Source of the DNA: QZKY01 sp942492925
GTDB taxonomy: Bacteria > Pseudomonadota > Gammaproteobacteria > Burkholderiales > Burkholderiaceae_D
Reading direction: 5' to 3'
DNA length: 64,000 bases
Assembly: GCA_942492925.1 (NCBI GenBank)
Contig: OW818641.1
Location: 1-64,000, forward strand
Part shown: piece after piece, positions 56,348 to 64,000 of the stretch
Numbering within the stretch: the first letter of the stretch is position 1
Layout: every line of letters starts with the position of its first letter
Program-made: the position numbers and the translations under genes
Notes under the pieces: generated by a model
Databases searched by the model: none
What the model saw: only the letters and a program-made list of their open reading frames with translations
Told to the model about the DNA's origin: nothing

Positions 56348-57160
56348 CTATACACCTTCCGCGAGTTTCAGGAGCTGCGTGATTTCCTGCCGGCCAACGG
56401 CATGAAGCTGATCGACAAACGCCACCGCAAAACTGCCGGGCTTGTCGCTGATCCGCACCGCCAAGTCGCCGCACACGCCGTAATACCCAAACGCGGCGGC
56501 CGTCGCCACTGCCGGGGCTGACGGATCGGCTGCGCAAAAAGCCCCCACGACCGATGACAGCCCGCACCCCATCCCCGTCACTTTCGTCATCAGCGGATGG
56601 CCGTTCGCCACACGAAAGACGCGCTGCCCGTCGGTGATGCAATCCACCGGGCCGGAAATCGCGATCACGCATTGCAAATCTTTGGCCATTGCCTTCGCCG
56701 CTTCAGTCATTTCATCGGAAAAATCCAGCGCGGAATCCACGCCCTTGGTTTTGATGTCGCCCGAACGAAGCGAAAAAATTTCCGAGGCATTCCCTCGCAA
56801 GACTGTGATCCGGCTTTCGCGCAAAATCCGCTTGACGGCTTCGGTGCGCAGCGTCGTCGCGCCCGACCCCACCGGATCGAGCACCACCGGAATGCCGCGC
56901 GCATTGGCCGCTTGGGCCGCCACCACCATCGCCTCCACCCAATCTTCCTGAAGCGTGCCAATATTCAGCACCAGCGCCCCGGCAAACGACACCATTTCTT
57001 CCACCTCGGCCTGGCAATGGGCCATCACCGGCGACGCCCCCAGCGCAAGCAAGGTATTGGCGGAACTGTTCATCACCACGAAATTGGTGATGTTATGGAT
57101 CAAAGGGGCGGTTTGCCGGATTTTCTCCAGCAAATCGCATGTGTAGGTAGTAGGGTTCAT
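56348..57160 (-). CDS. thiM: Hydroxyethylthiazole kinase ThiM
   Basis: A 270-residue ribokinase-fold kinase that phosphorylates the thiazole alcohol in thiamine salvage. Seen: HNITNFVVMNSSANTLLALG (~20-40), VLDPVGSGATTLRTEAV, RGNASEIFSL, and the catalytic Cys-containing TKVTGMGCGLSSVVGAF. Normal length. The start is ATG 57160. TTG four codons upstream is an alternative. No TPP riboswitch signature was seen upstream, and no other thi gene is adjacent. It occupies the place, divergent from bamE, where fur is often found. Confidence 0.94.
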   Translation of the reverse strand: MNPTTYTCDLLEKIRQTAPLIHNITNFVVMNSSANTLLALGASPVMAHCQAEVEEMVSFAGALVLNIGTLQEDWVEAMVVAAQAANARGIPVVLDPVGSGATTLRTEAVKRILRESRITVLRGNASEIFSLRSGDIKTKGVDSALDFSDEMTEAAKAMAKDLQCVIAISGPVDCITDGQRVFRVANGHPLMTKVTGMGCGLSSVVGAFCAADPSAPAVATAAAFGYYGVCGDLAVRISDKPGSFAVAFVDQLHAVGRQEITQLLKLAEGV

Positions 57161-57369
57161 GTTGCCACTCAAAAATGTACAGCCAATCGGGGAACGTTCT
57201 TTGGCAAGCGTTTATTGTCACCCGCGCCACCTTTTGATGCAATCATCAGGGGCAAGTCCTGCACTGCCTTCTGGATTAAGCATTTGTTACTCATTCCCGC
57301 CATATCTGCTTTATCATATAGCGTTTTAAAACGTCTGACTCCCTAGAATCCTTACTGGTCGTGCCGACA

Positions 57370-58443
57370 ATGCCACTAACTTCCTTTTCGCCCAGCCACC
57401 TGCCACGCTGGGTCCGCGCAAGCCTGCTCGTTGGCGCCATTGCCCTTTCTGCCTGCTCGACATCAAAGCCATCGACTAGCGCGTCTTCCTCGCAATCGAA
57501 TACGAGCACCACGCCAAGTGCCGCATCGGCGCCAACGCAGAAATGCTGGTTCGGTCTCTTCACTTGCGCCTCACCGATCGTCAAGAAGAATGATGCGACA
57601 GTGACTTCACCTGAAACCAAACCCCAGGCACCTCAAGCCGCTCCCCGGAAATGCTGGTTGGGTCTGCTCAATTGCGCGCCCGAGTCGCCTTCCCAGGAAC
57701 GCACAACGGCAACCGCCCCCCAAAACGTCGTGGCATCATCCGAAGCAATGCCTCCTCAACCAGCCGCACGGAAGTGCTGGTTTGGCCTTTTCAATTGCGC
57801 TTCTTCCCCAAGCACGGAGAAGCCCGATGCGACGACCCAATCCGTAGCGCGCACCAATATCGTGACGGTCACGGCAGCCAGTGGCGCATCTGACAAAGCA
57901 GTCACACAAAAAATGATCGAGTCGGTCATCACCGCATCCGCAACCCATACCGAAACACCTGCTTCGCAAGCCCCGGCCTCTCCGGTCTTCGAAAAGATCG
58001 AAACACTGCCTGCTGCCGACGCTGCATCACAAAAGCCCAAGCGCTGGCTGGGGATTTTCACCCCGTATCGGATCGACATCCAGCAAGGTAATTTCATCTC
58101 TCAGGAGGTGGCTGCCAAACTCCGAGAGGGCATGACCAAGGAACAGGTGCGCTTTTTGCTGGGCGCGCCACTCCTCAATGATATGTTCCATGCCGAACGA
58201 TGGGACTATCTCTTCCGCCTCCAGAAAGGCAATGGGATCCTCACCACGAATCGCCTGACCATTTTCTTCAAGGATAATCGGATCGCGCGTGTCGAGAGCA
58301 CCCCTTTGCCAAACGAAGCTGAGTATCTGAGCCATATTTCGGGCGCTGATGGGAAAAAGCTGGCGCCAGCGCCAACCAACAACAAAACCCTGGACAAGGC
58401 CCAGAACAAACCGACCGCTCCCACAAACCCCAACACCCCTTAA
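57370..58443 (+). CDS. bamE: Enlarged BamE-type outer-membrane lipoprotein with KCW repeats
   Basis: A 357-residue lipoprotein. Signal ends in lipobox LSAC (Cys29). The C-terminal SmpA/OmlA domain (~224-320: QQGNFISQEVAAKLREGMTK, QVRFLLGAPLLNDMF, RWDYLF) is the BamE part that stabilises the BAM complex. In between are ~190 extra residues with three repeats: KCWFGLFTCA (58-67), KCWLGLLNCA (94-103) and KCWFGLFNCA (135-144), separated by Ser/Thr/Pro/Ala linkers. A related KRWLGIFTPY (224-233) starts the BamE domain. Typical BamE is about 110-180 residues. ATG 57370 is taken as start. GTG 57361 is possible. It precedes dapB, as usual. Confidence 0.88.
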   Translation: MPLTSFSPSHLPRWVRASLLVGAIALSACSTSKPSTSASSSQSNTSTTPSAASAPTQKCWFGLFTCASPIVKKNDATVTSPETKPQAPQAAPRKCWLGLLNCAPESPSQERTTATAPQNVVASSEAMPPQPAARKCWFGLFNCASSPSTEKPDATTQSVARTNIVTVTAASGASDKAVTQKMIESVITASATHTETPASQAPASPVFEKIETLPAADAASQKPKRWLGIFTPYRIDIQQGNFISQEVAAKLREGMTKEQVRFLLGAPLLNDMFHAERWDYLFRLQKGNGILTTNRLTIFFKDNRIARVESTPLPNEAEYLSHISGADGKKLAPAPTNNKTLDKAQNKPTAPTNPNTP

Positions 58444-58448
58444 CTGAC

Positions 58449-59258
58449 ATGAGCAAAATGAAAATCGCCATTGCAGGCGCGAGCGGACGCATGGGCCGCA
58501 TGTTGATCGAAACGGTGACCCAATCCCCGGATGCCATCCTGACCGGCGCGCTGGATGTACCGGGCTCTGCCGCCGTTGGCACGGATGCCGCGCAATTTCT
58601 GGGTAAGCCTTGCGGTGTCAAAGTCGAGAGCGATCTGGCGAAAGGCCTTGCCAATGCGGATTACCTGATCGACTTCACCCGCCCGGAAGGCACGCTGGAG
58701 CACCTACAATATTGCGCCGAACACGGTATCAAGGTTGTCATCGGCACGACCGGTTTCGAAGAGGCGGGCAAAGCGACCATCGCGGAATTCGCAAAAAAAA
58801 CGGCGATCGTCTTCGCGCCCAACATGAGTGTCGGCGTGAATGTCACGATGAAATTGCTGGAGATGGCAGCGAAGAATTTCTCGACCGGCTACGACATCGA
58901 AATTATCGAAGCGCATCATCGTCACAAGATTGATGCGCCCTCCGGCACGGCGCTGAAAATGGGTGAAGTGATCGCAGACGCCATCGGACGCGATCTCAAG
59001 CAATGTGCGGTTTATGCGCGCGAAGGCGTGACGGGCGAACGCGATCCGTCCTCCATCGGTTTTGCGACCGTGCGCGGCGGCGACATCGTCGGCGACCACA
59101 CCGTGCTGTTTGCGGGCATCGGCGAACGCATCGAAATTTCGCACAAATCGTCGAGCCGTCTCAGTTATGCCACCGGCAGCCTGCGCGCGGCCCACTTCCT
59201 GTCCGACAAGAAGGCGGGCTTGTATGATATGCAGGATGTGCTCGACTTGCGCGGGTAA
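58449..59258 (+). CDS. dapB: 4-hydroxy-tetrahydrodipicolinate reductase
   Basis: A 269-residue enzyme of the lysine/diaminopimelate pathway. NAD(P) motif IAIAGASGRMGRML (residues ~6-19), IGTTGF, and the catalytic EAHHRHKIDAPSGTAL (~155-170). Normal length. It begins 5 bp after bamE and is followed 9 bp later by tonB, so all are probably one transcript. Confidence 0.97.
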   Translation: MSKMKIAIAGASGRMGRMLIETVTQSPDAILTGALDVPGSAAVGTDAAQFLGKPCGVKVESDLAKGLANADYLIDFTRPEGTLEHLQYCAEHGIKVVIGTTGFEEAGKATIAEFAKKTAIVFAPNMSVGVNVTMKLLEMAAKNFSTGYDIEIIEAHHRHKIDAPSGTALKMGEVIADAIGRDLKQCAVYAREGVTGERDPSSIGFATVRGGDIVGDHTVLFAGIGERIEISHKSSSRLSYATGSLRAAHFLSDKKAGLYDMQDVLDLRG

Positions 59259-59267
59259 ATTCTTTCG

Positions 59268-59825
59268 ATGAAGCCCGCCGCCATCGCCGCGACAGTGTTG
59301 CTGCATACGGCGGCGGTAGGCACTTTCTATCACTACAGCACAACGGAACCGAATCCCCGTACAGGGGACACGATCTACTCGGTGGCGCTGCTGCAAGGCA
59401 ACGCAGCGCACAACACCTCCGCCGATCAGCGCCCGCCACCCGACGCGCCTCTCAGCCCTTCGCATACCGCCGCCATGGCCTCGAATGCCTCAGCGGCACA
59501 ATCCGGTCAAACGAGTTTCACCGGCATCACGGGCGTCTCGATCCCGGCCGATTACGCGGGCACGAATCAGAAACCCGTTTATCCGCTCCTCTCGCGAAAG
59601 CTGGCGGAACAGGGTACGGTCGTGTTGCGCATCCAGGTCAAGGAAGACGGCTCCCCTGGCGACGTCCGCATTCAGCAATCCAGCGGCTATCCCTTACTGG
59701 ACGAATCCGCCTTGTCGGCCGTCAGGCAATGGCGCTTTCATCCGGCATCCATCAACCACCGCCCCGTTACGGAGTGGTATCAAATCGCCATTCCGTTTAA
59801 ACTGCAAAATAACCTTCAAAAGTAA
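59268..59825 (+). CDS. tonB: Energy transducer TonB
   Basis: A 185-residue protein. A short N-terminal hydrophobic anchor (IAATVLLHTAAVG) and a Pro/Ser-rich periplasmic spacer (~45-90) lead to the TonB C-terminal domain (~100-185: YPLLSRKLAEQGTVVLRIQV and YPLLDESALSAVRQWRFHPA). The anchor lacks the SHLS-type His seen in E. coli, and the spacer is short. It is first of tonB-exbB-exbD, energising outer-membrane receptors from the proton gradient. Confidence 0.92.
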   Translation: MKPAAIAATVLLHTAAVGTFYHYSTTEPNPRTGDTIYSVALLQGNAAHNTSADQRPPPDAPLSPSHTAAMASNASAAQSGQTSFTGITGVSIPADYAGTNQKPVYPLLSRKLAEQGTVVLRIQVKEDGSPGDVRIQQSSGYPLLDESALSAVRQWRFHPASINHRPVTEWYQIAIPFKLQNNLQK

Positions 59826-59842
59826 CCTCATTCGATGCGAAC

Positions 59843-60538
59843 ATGACCCCTTCTCTCCAAGCCCCCGGTCTCGCGCACTATTGGGCGCAAGGCGACTTTG
59901 TCACCCATCTGGTTGCTTACGCCCTCCTGATCATGTCCATTGCGAGTTGGTATTTCATTTTTTCGAAAGCCTGGCGTGCCTGGCGCATGCGGAAAAGTGC
60001 CCAAGGACTCGACGCTTTCTGGCAAGCCACCAGCATGGAAGCGGCCATTGAAACGCTGAAACAAGCCGACGCAGAAAACATTTTTGTGCCGCTGCCCACA
60101 CAAAGTGCTGCCGCCGCCAATCTCCGCTCACAAGCGGAAACAACTGGTACGCTACGTGCTCAAATCGACCCCGACGAGTGGATCACGCGTGCGCTGCGTC
60201 AGGAAATCCAGCAAGTCGCGCGACGTCTCGAATGCGGCCAAACCCTGCTCGCTTCCATCGGCGCCACCGCGCCATTCATCGGGCTGTTCGGCACCGTCTG
60301 GGGTATTTACCACGCACTGACGGCCATCGCCTTTACCGGCACCATGCAAATCGACAAGGTGGCGGGGCCGGTCGGCGAAGCGCTGATCATGACCGCACTC
60401 GGCTTGCTCGTCGCCATTCCGGCCGTACTCGCCTACAACGCCTTTAATCGCATCAATCGCAATGCGCTGGCCGCGCTGGACGGTTTTGCGCGCGATTTGC
60501 ACACCTTCTACACGACGGGCAACCGTAACGTGAAATAG
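59843..60538 (+). CDS. exbB: Biopolymer transport protein ExbB (MotA/TolQ/ExbB family)
   Basis: A 231-residue inner-membrane protein with three membrane segments (residues ~20-42, ~145-165 and ~178-200). LASIGATAPFIGLFGTVWGI is the conserved MotA/TolQ/ExbB stretch, and GEALIMTALGLLVAIPAVLA the last helix. It forms the proton channel with ExbD. Gaps to tonB (17 bp) and exbD (13 bp) indicate an operon. Confidence 0.94.
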   Translation: MTPSLQAPGLAHYWAQGDFVTHLVAYALLIMSIASWYFIFSKAWRAWRMRKSAQGLDAFWQATSMEAAIETLKQADAENIFVPLPTQSAAAANLRSQAETTGTLRAQIDPDEWITRALRQEIQQVARRLECGQTLLASIGATAPFIGLFGTVWGIYHALTAIAFTGTMQIDKVAGPVGEALIMTALGLLVAIPAVLAYNAFNRINRNALAALDGFARDLHTFYTTGNRNVK

Positions 60539-60551
60539 CCGGGAGAACGAG

Positions 60552-60995
60552 ATGGCTTTCGGTAGCTTTAATGAAGGCACCCCAAACACGTCCGACCATC
60601 GCCCCATGTCGGAAATCAACGTCACGCCAATGGTGGACGTGATGCTCGTGCTGCTGGTGATTTTCATCATCACCGCCCCGCTTTTTACGCATGCGATCAA
60701 ACTCGATTTGCCGCAGGCTCAGGCTGCAGCCGCGCCCGAAAAACCGGACACCATTTCGCTCGCCATCAATGCGCAGGGTAAGGTTTTCTGGAACAACGAG
60801 GAAATTCTCGGAAATGAACTGAACGCCCGACTGGCTGCCGCCGGTCAAAAGAAACCTCAACCGGAAGTGCATCTGCGTGCCGACCGCGAAACCCGCTACG
60901 AAACCATTGCGCAAGTGATGGCAGCCGCCCAGGCCAAGGGTTTGAACAAAATCGGTTTCGTAACCGAGCCCAAAGACGCCCCGGGCAAGCAATAA
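60552..60995 (+). CDS. exbD: Biopolymer transport protein ExbD
   Basis: A 147-residue protein with one membrane helix (VTPMVDVMLVLLVIFIITAP, residues ~23-42), whose Asp (MVDVM) is the proton-carrying residue, and a periplasmic domain with the ETRYETIAQVMAAAQAKGL segment. GGGAGAACGAG precedes the ATG. It completes tonB-exbB-exbD. Confidence 0.95.
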   Translation: MAFGSFNEGTPNTSDHRPMSEINVTPMVDVMLVLLVIFIITAPLFTHAIKLDLPQAQAAAAPEKPDTISLAINAQGKVFWNNEEILGNELNARLAAAGQKKPQPEVHLRADRETRYETIAQVMAAAQAKGLNKIGFVTEPKDAPGKQ

Positions 60996-61094
60996 ACCCT
61001 CAAATAAGCCATTTCGAGCCGCCACTCGAAGCCTACGGAACGGGCTGCCCCGGTATAATGCCGGATTGACCTTCACCCTATTGCTTTGGCAGTC

Positions 61095-63782
61095 ATGCAA
61101 GAAAAATACACTCCGTCCGACGTAGAAAAATCGGCGCAAGACCACTGGAAAACCACCGACGCCTTCAAGGCCGTCGAAAACGACCCGCGTTTCCCGAAAG
61201 GCAAGTTTTACGCCTGTTCGATGTTGCCCTACCCATCCGGCCGCTTGCACATGGGCCACGTGCGCAACTACACGATCAACGACGTGATGTACCGCTACCT
61301 GCGGATGAACGGCTACAACGTCCTGATGCCGATGGGCTGGGATGCATTCGGCATGCCTGCCGAAAATGCGGCAATGGCCAATGGCGTGCCGCCGGCGGAA
61401 TGGACGTATTCGAACATCGCACACATGCGTCAGCAAATGGATTCGATGGGCCTGGCGATCGACTGGTCTCGCGAAATGACCGCGTGCACACCCGAATACT
61501 ACAAATGGAACCAGTGGATGTTCCTGAAGATGCTGGAGAAAGGCATCATCTACCTGCGCACCGGCACCGTGAACTGGGACCCGATCGATCAAACTGTGCT
61601 CGCGAATGAGCAAGTCATAGACGGACGCGGCTGGCGTTCCGGCGCGCTGATCGAAAAGCGCGAAATCCCGATGTACTACGCCAAGATCACGGATTACGCA
61701 GAAGAATTACTCAACGAAGTGGATAACGGTTTGCCCGGCTGGCCGGAACGCGTGCGCATCATGCAGTCGAACTGGATCGGCAAATCCACCGGCGTGCGCT
61801 TTGCCTTCACGCACGACATCAAAGGATCGAACGGCAAGCTGATCGATGACGGCAAACTGTGGGTCTTTACCACGCGCGCTGACACCATCATGGGCGTCAC
61901 CTTCTGCGCCGTCGCTGCCGAACATCCGCTGGCGACGCATGCCGCGCAAAACAATCCCGAACTGGCCGCCTTCATCGCCGAATGCAAACGCGGCAGCGTC
62001 ATCGAAGCTGACATGGCGACGATGGAAAAGAAAGGCGTGCGCACCGGCCTCTTTGTCACCCATCCGCTCACGAAAGAAAAAGTGGAAGTCTGGGTCGGCA
62101 ATTACGTGCTGATGTCTTATGGCGACGGCGCGGTGATGGCGGTGCCCGCGCACGATGAGCGCGATTTTGAGTTTGCGAAAAAATACGATCTACCGATCAA
62201 GCCTGTTGTATTGCCATTCGGCGACGCCACACACAGGGAACCGCGAAAACCCGGTTCTAGTGCAATCCCTTTAGAACAACCTTGGAAACGCAACGACTGG
62301 CTTCCCGCTTTTGCAGAATACGGATGCCTGTTTAATTCTGGGAAATACAATGATCTAAACTCAGAAGCAGCAATTGATGCTATCGCGGCCGACCTCGGTG
62401 CCATGGGGCTGGGGGAAAAGAAAATCACCTACCGCCTGCGCGACTGGGGCATTTCCCGCCAGCGTTACTGGGGCACGCCGATTCCGATCATCCACTGCGA
62501 CACCTGCGGTGCCGTGCCGGTGCCCGAAAAAGATTTGCCGGTGATCCTGCCGGAAGATTGCGTGCCGGATGGCAGCGGCAATCCGCTCAACAAGCATCAA
62601 GGCTTCCTGCAAACGACCTGCCCGACGTGCGGCAAGCCCGCGCGTCGCGAGACCGACACGATGGATACCTTCGTCGATTCGTGCTGGTATTACATGCGCT
62701 ACTGCTCGCCAGGTGCGAGCGAAGCAATGATCGACAAGCGCAATGATTACTGGATGCCGATGGATCAGTACATCGGTGGCATCGAACACGCCGTCCTGCA
62801 TCTGCTCTACGCACGCTTCTGGACAAAAATCATGCGCGTCCTCGGCCTAGTGAATTTCAGCGAACCGTTCACCAAATTGCTGACGCAAGGCATGGTGCTG
62901 AACGAAACTTATTACCGCGAAGGGGCTTCCGGCAAACTCACCTGGTTCAATCCGGAAGATGTGGAACTGACCACGGACGATCGCGGTCGTCCGGTTTCGG
63001 CCAAACTCCTTTCCGACGGCAAGCCGGTGCTGATTGGCGGCACCGAGAAAATGTCGAAGTCGAAGAACAATGGCATCGACCCCGAAGCGATCATCAACCA
63101 GTACGGTGCGGATACCGCGCGTCTGTTCACGATGTTCGCGTCGCCGCCGGAACAAACACTCGAATGGTCGGGCTCCGGCGTGGAAGGCGCGAGCCGTTTC
63201 CTGCGCCGCGTATGGGCGTATGCGCTGGCACAATCGTCGAACATCGATCCTTCCGCCAAAGTGGATGCCAGCAAACTCAATGACGCACAAAAAACGCTAC
63301 GTCGGACGATGCACCGCACCTTGCAACAGGCTGATGGCGATCTGCGTCGCATTCAGTACAACACGGTGGTGTCGGCCTGCATGATCATGCTCAACGCACT
63401 CGAAGGCGCAAAACTCGATGCGTCCGCAGAATCGAAAGCCATCATCAGCGAAAGCGTATCGATCTTCCTGCGCACGCTTAACCCGATTGCCCCGCATATC
63501 ACCCATGTGCTGTGGCAGGAACTTGGCTTTGCAAAAGCCATGGGCGACATTCTGAATGCGCCCTGGCCGCAGATTGATCCGGCTGCGCTGGAACAATCGG
63601 AAATCGAGATGATGGTGCAAGTGAACGGCAAGCTGCGCGGCAGTTTCAAGATCGCGAAGGAAGTCGACAAGGCTGCCATCGAAACGGCGGCGCTGGCTTG
63701 TGAAGAGGCGCAAAAGTTCTTGACGGGCGCGCCGAAGAAAATCATTGTCGTGCCCGGCAAACTGGTCAACATTGTGGTTTAA
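61095..63782 (+). CDS. leuS: Leucyl-tRNA synthetase
   Basis: An 895-residue class Ia synthetase. HIGH motif in PSGRLHMGHVRNYT (~45-58), CP1 editing domain (~225-415), zinc-type CDTCG and CPTCG cysteines, LRDWGISRQRYWGTPIPI, and KMSKS in EKMSKSKNNGIDPEA. It is a little longer than E. coli LeuRS (860). Part of the extra length lies in a stretch (62208-62385) with lower G+C and different codon choice from the rest. The frame is open throughout. ATG 61095 is preferred over TTG 61086. lptE follows, as usual. Confidence 0.97.
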   Translation: MQEKYTPSDVEKSAQDHWKTTDAFKAVENDPRFPKGKFYACSMLPYPSGRLHMGHVRNYTINDVMYRYLRMNGYNVLMPMGWDAFGMPAENAAMANGVPPAEWTYSNIAHMRQQMDSMGLAIDWSREMTACTPEYYKWNQWMFLKMLEKGIIYLRTGTVNWDPIDQTVLANEQVIDGRGWRSGALIEKREIPMYYAKITDYAEELLNEVDNGLPGWPERVRIMQSNWIGKSTGVRFAFTHDIKGSNGKLIDDGKLWVFTTRADTIMGVTFCAVAAEHPLATHAAQNNPELAAFIAECKRGSVIEADMATMEKKGVRTGLFVTHPLTKEKVEVWVGNYVLMSYGDGAVMAVPAHDERDFEFAKKYDLPIKPVVLPFGDATHREPRKPGSSAIPLEQPWKRNDWLPAFAEYGCLFNSGKYNDLNSEAAIDAIAADLGAMGLGEKKITYRLRDWGISRQRYWGTPIPIIHCDTCGAVPVPEKDLPVILPEDCVPDGSGNPLNKHQGFLQTTCPTCGKPARRETDTMDTFVDSCWYYMRYCSPGASEAMIDKRNDYWMPMDQYIGGIEHAVLHLLYARFWTKIMRVLGLVNFSEPFTKLLTQGMVLNETYYREGASGKLTWFNPEDVELTTDDRGRPVSAKLLSDGKPVLIGGTEKMSKSKNNGIDPEAIINQYGADTARLFTMFASPPEQTLEWSGSGVEGASRFLRRVWAYALAQSSNIDPSAKVDASKLNDAQKTLRRTMHRTLQQADGDLRRIQYNTVVSACMIMLNALEGAKLDASAESKAIISESVSIFLRTLNPIAPHITHVLWQELGFAKAMGDILNAPWPQIDPAALEQSEIEMMVQVNGKLRGSFKIAKEVDKAAIETAALACEEAQKFLTGAPKKIIVVPGKLVNIVV

Positions 63783-63808
63783 AGTATCCAACGAGAACGG
63801 GAGACCGG

Positions 63809-64000
63809 ATGAAACGCACCACCACCCTTATCCTGCTACTGACAGCATCGCTGCTATCCGCCTGCGGCTTTCACTTGCGCGGCGCAACGCTATATGACGA
63901 TCTGCCCTTCAAGTCCGCCTACGTTGTGCTACCGGACGGATCATTGTTTGGCGTGGAATTCATGCGCAACCTGCGCGCCAGCACCACGACCAAGGTGGTG
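63809..64000 (+). CDS. lptE: LPS-assembly lipoprotein LptE (partial, cut by window end)
   Basis: The first 64 codons are visible. The signal peptide ends in lipobox LLSAC, followed by GFHLRG, the characteristic start of mature LptE, then VVLPDGSLFGVEF. LptE plugs the LptD barrel for LPS export. GGGAGACCGG precedes the ATG, 26 bp after leuS, the conserved leuS-lptE pair. Confidence 0.93.
   Translation, partial: MKRTTTLILLLTASLLSACGFHLRGATLYDDLPFKSAYVVLPDGSLFGVEFMRNLRASTTTKVV

Noticed and set aside
57161..57369. Possible TPP riboswitch upstream of thiM
   Set aside because: The conserved CUGAGA and ACC-UGAU-type segments are not present on the minus strand.

Overview
The window looks like a chromosomal segment of a betaproteobacterium of the order Burkholderiales, most likely Oxalobacteraceae or a close relative. 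The evidence is gene content and order: zapB-zapA followed by 6S RNA, clpS-clpA, def-fmt divergent from LysM-dprA-smg-topB, rsmB-DUF4390-ntrY-ntrX, rpe-gph-trpE, rsmI divergent from yraN-diaA-dolP, bamE-dapB, and leuS-lptE. No sequence search was run, so the placement is inference. It is mostly core genome, with moderate to high G+C and C-rich coding strands.

1-5.4 kb: a complete 16S-Ile-Ala-23S part of an rRNA operon on the minus strand (5S lies off the left edge), with its promoter, boxA and both RNase III processing stems visible. 5.4-10.3 kb: zapBA, 6S RNA, a membrane polyferredoxin, then clpS-clpA on the minus strand. 10.5-16.4 kb: a cold-shock gene, a YchJ protein, biotin genes bioA-bioD-bioB (bioF absent), a hydroxyacid dehydrogenase and an aldo/keto reductase. 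16.4-25.6 kb: DUF1857-fmt-def (minus) and LysM-dprA-smg-topB-DUF4870-DUF4197 (plus).

25.7-27.2 kb is the clearest accessory island: one low-G+C HNH-type gene enclosed by two inverted copies of a ~197-bp structured repeat. The two copies differ by compensatory base changes that keep an internal stem paired. A third locus at 41.16-41.24 kb carries the same outer ends joined head to head with nothing between them.

27.3-37 kb (minus): aldo/keto reductase, an unknown small gene, ntrX-ntrY, DUF4390, rsmB, trpE, gph, rpe. Between gph and trpE there is a 28-codon trp leader peptide with four Trp codons, an antiterminator and a terminator, so trpE is controlled by attenuation. trpG, trpD and trpC are not adjacent. 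37-45 kb: mltA, DUF4404, an AT-rich gap with DnaA-box-like sites, priA, ettA, kup. 45-53 kb: an H-NS protein ending inside a palindromic repeat, dolP-diaA-yraN, rsmI, a CorC-type protein, pilB and pilC. 53-64 kb: a stand-alone formyl-THF hydrolase-like protein, two nitroreductases around a CBS protein (the second apparently starts at ATA), thiM, an enlarged BamE lipoprotein with a repeated Lys-Cys-Trp motif, dapB, tonB-exbB-exbD, leuS with a locally atypical patch, and the start of lptE.

The best leads are the HNH cassette with covarying inverted repeats, the KCW-repeat BamE, the trp attenuator, and the DnaA-box cluster upstream of priA.
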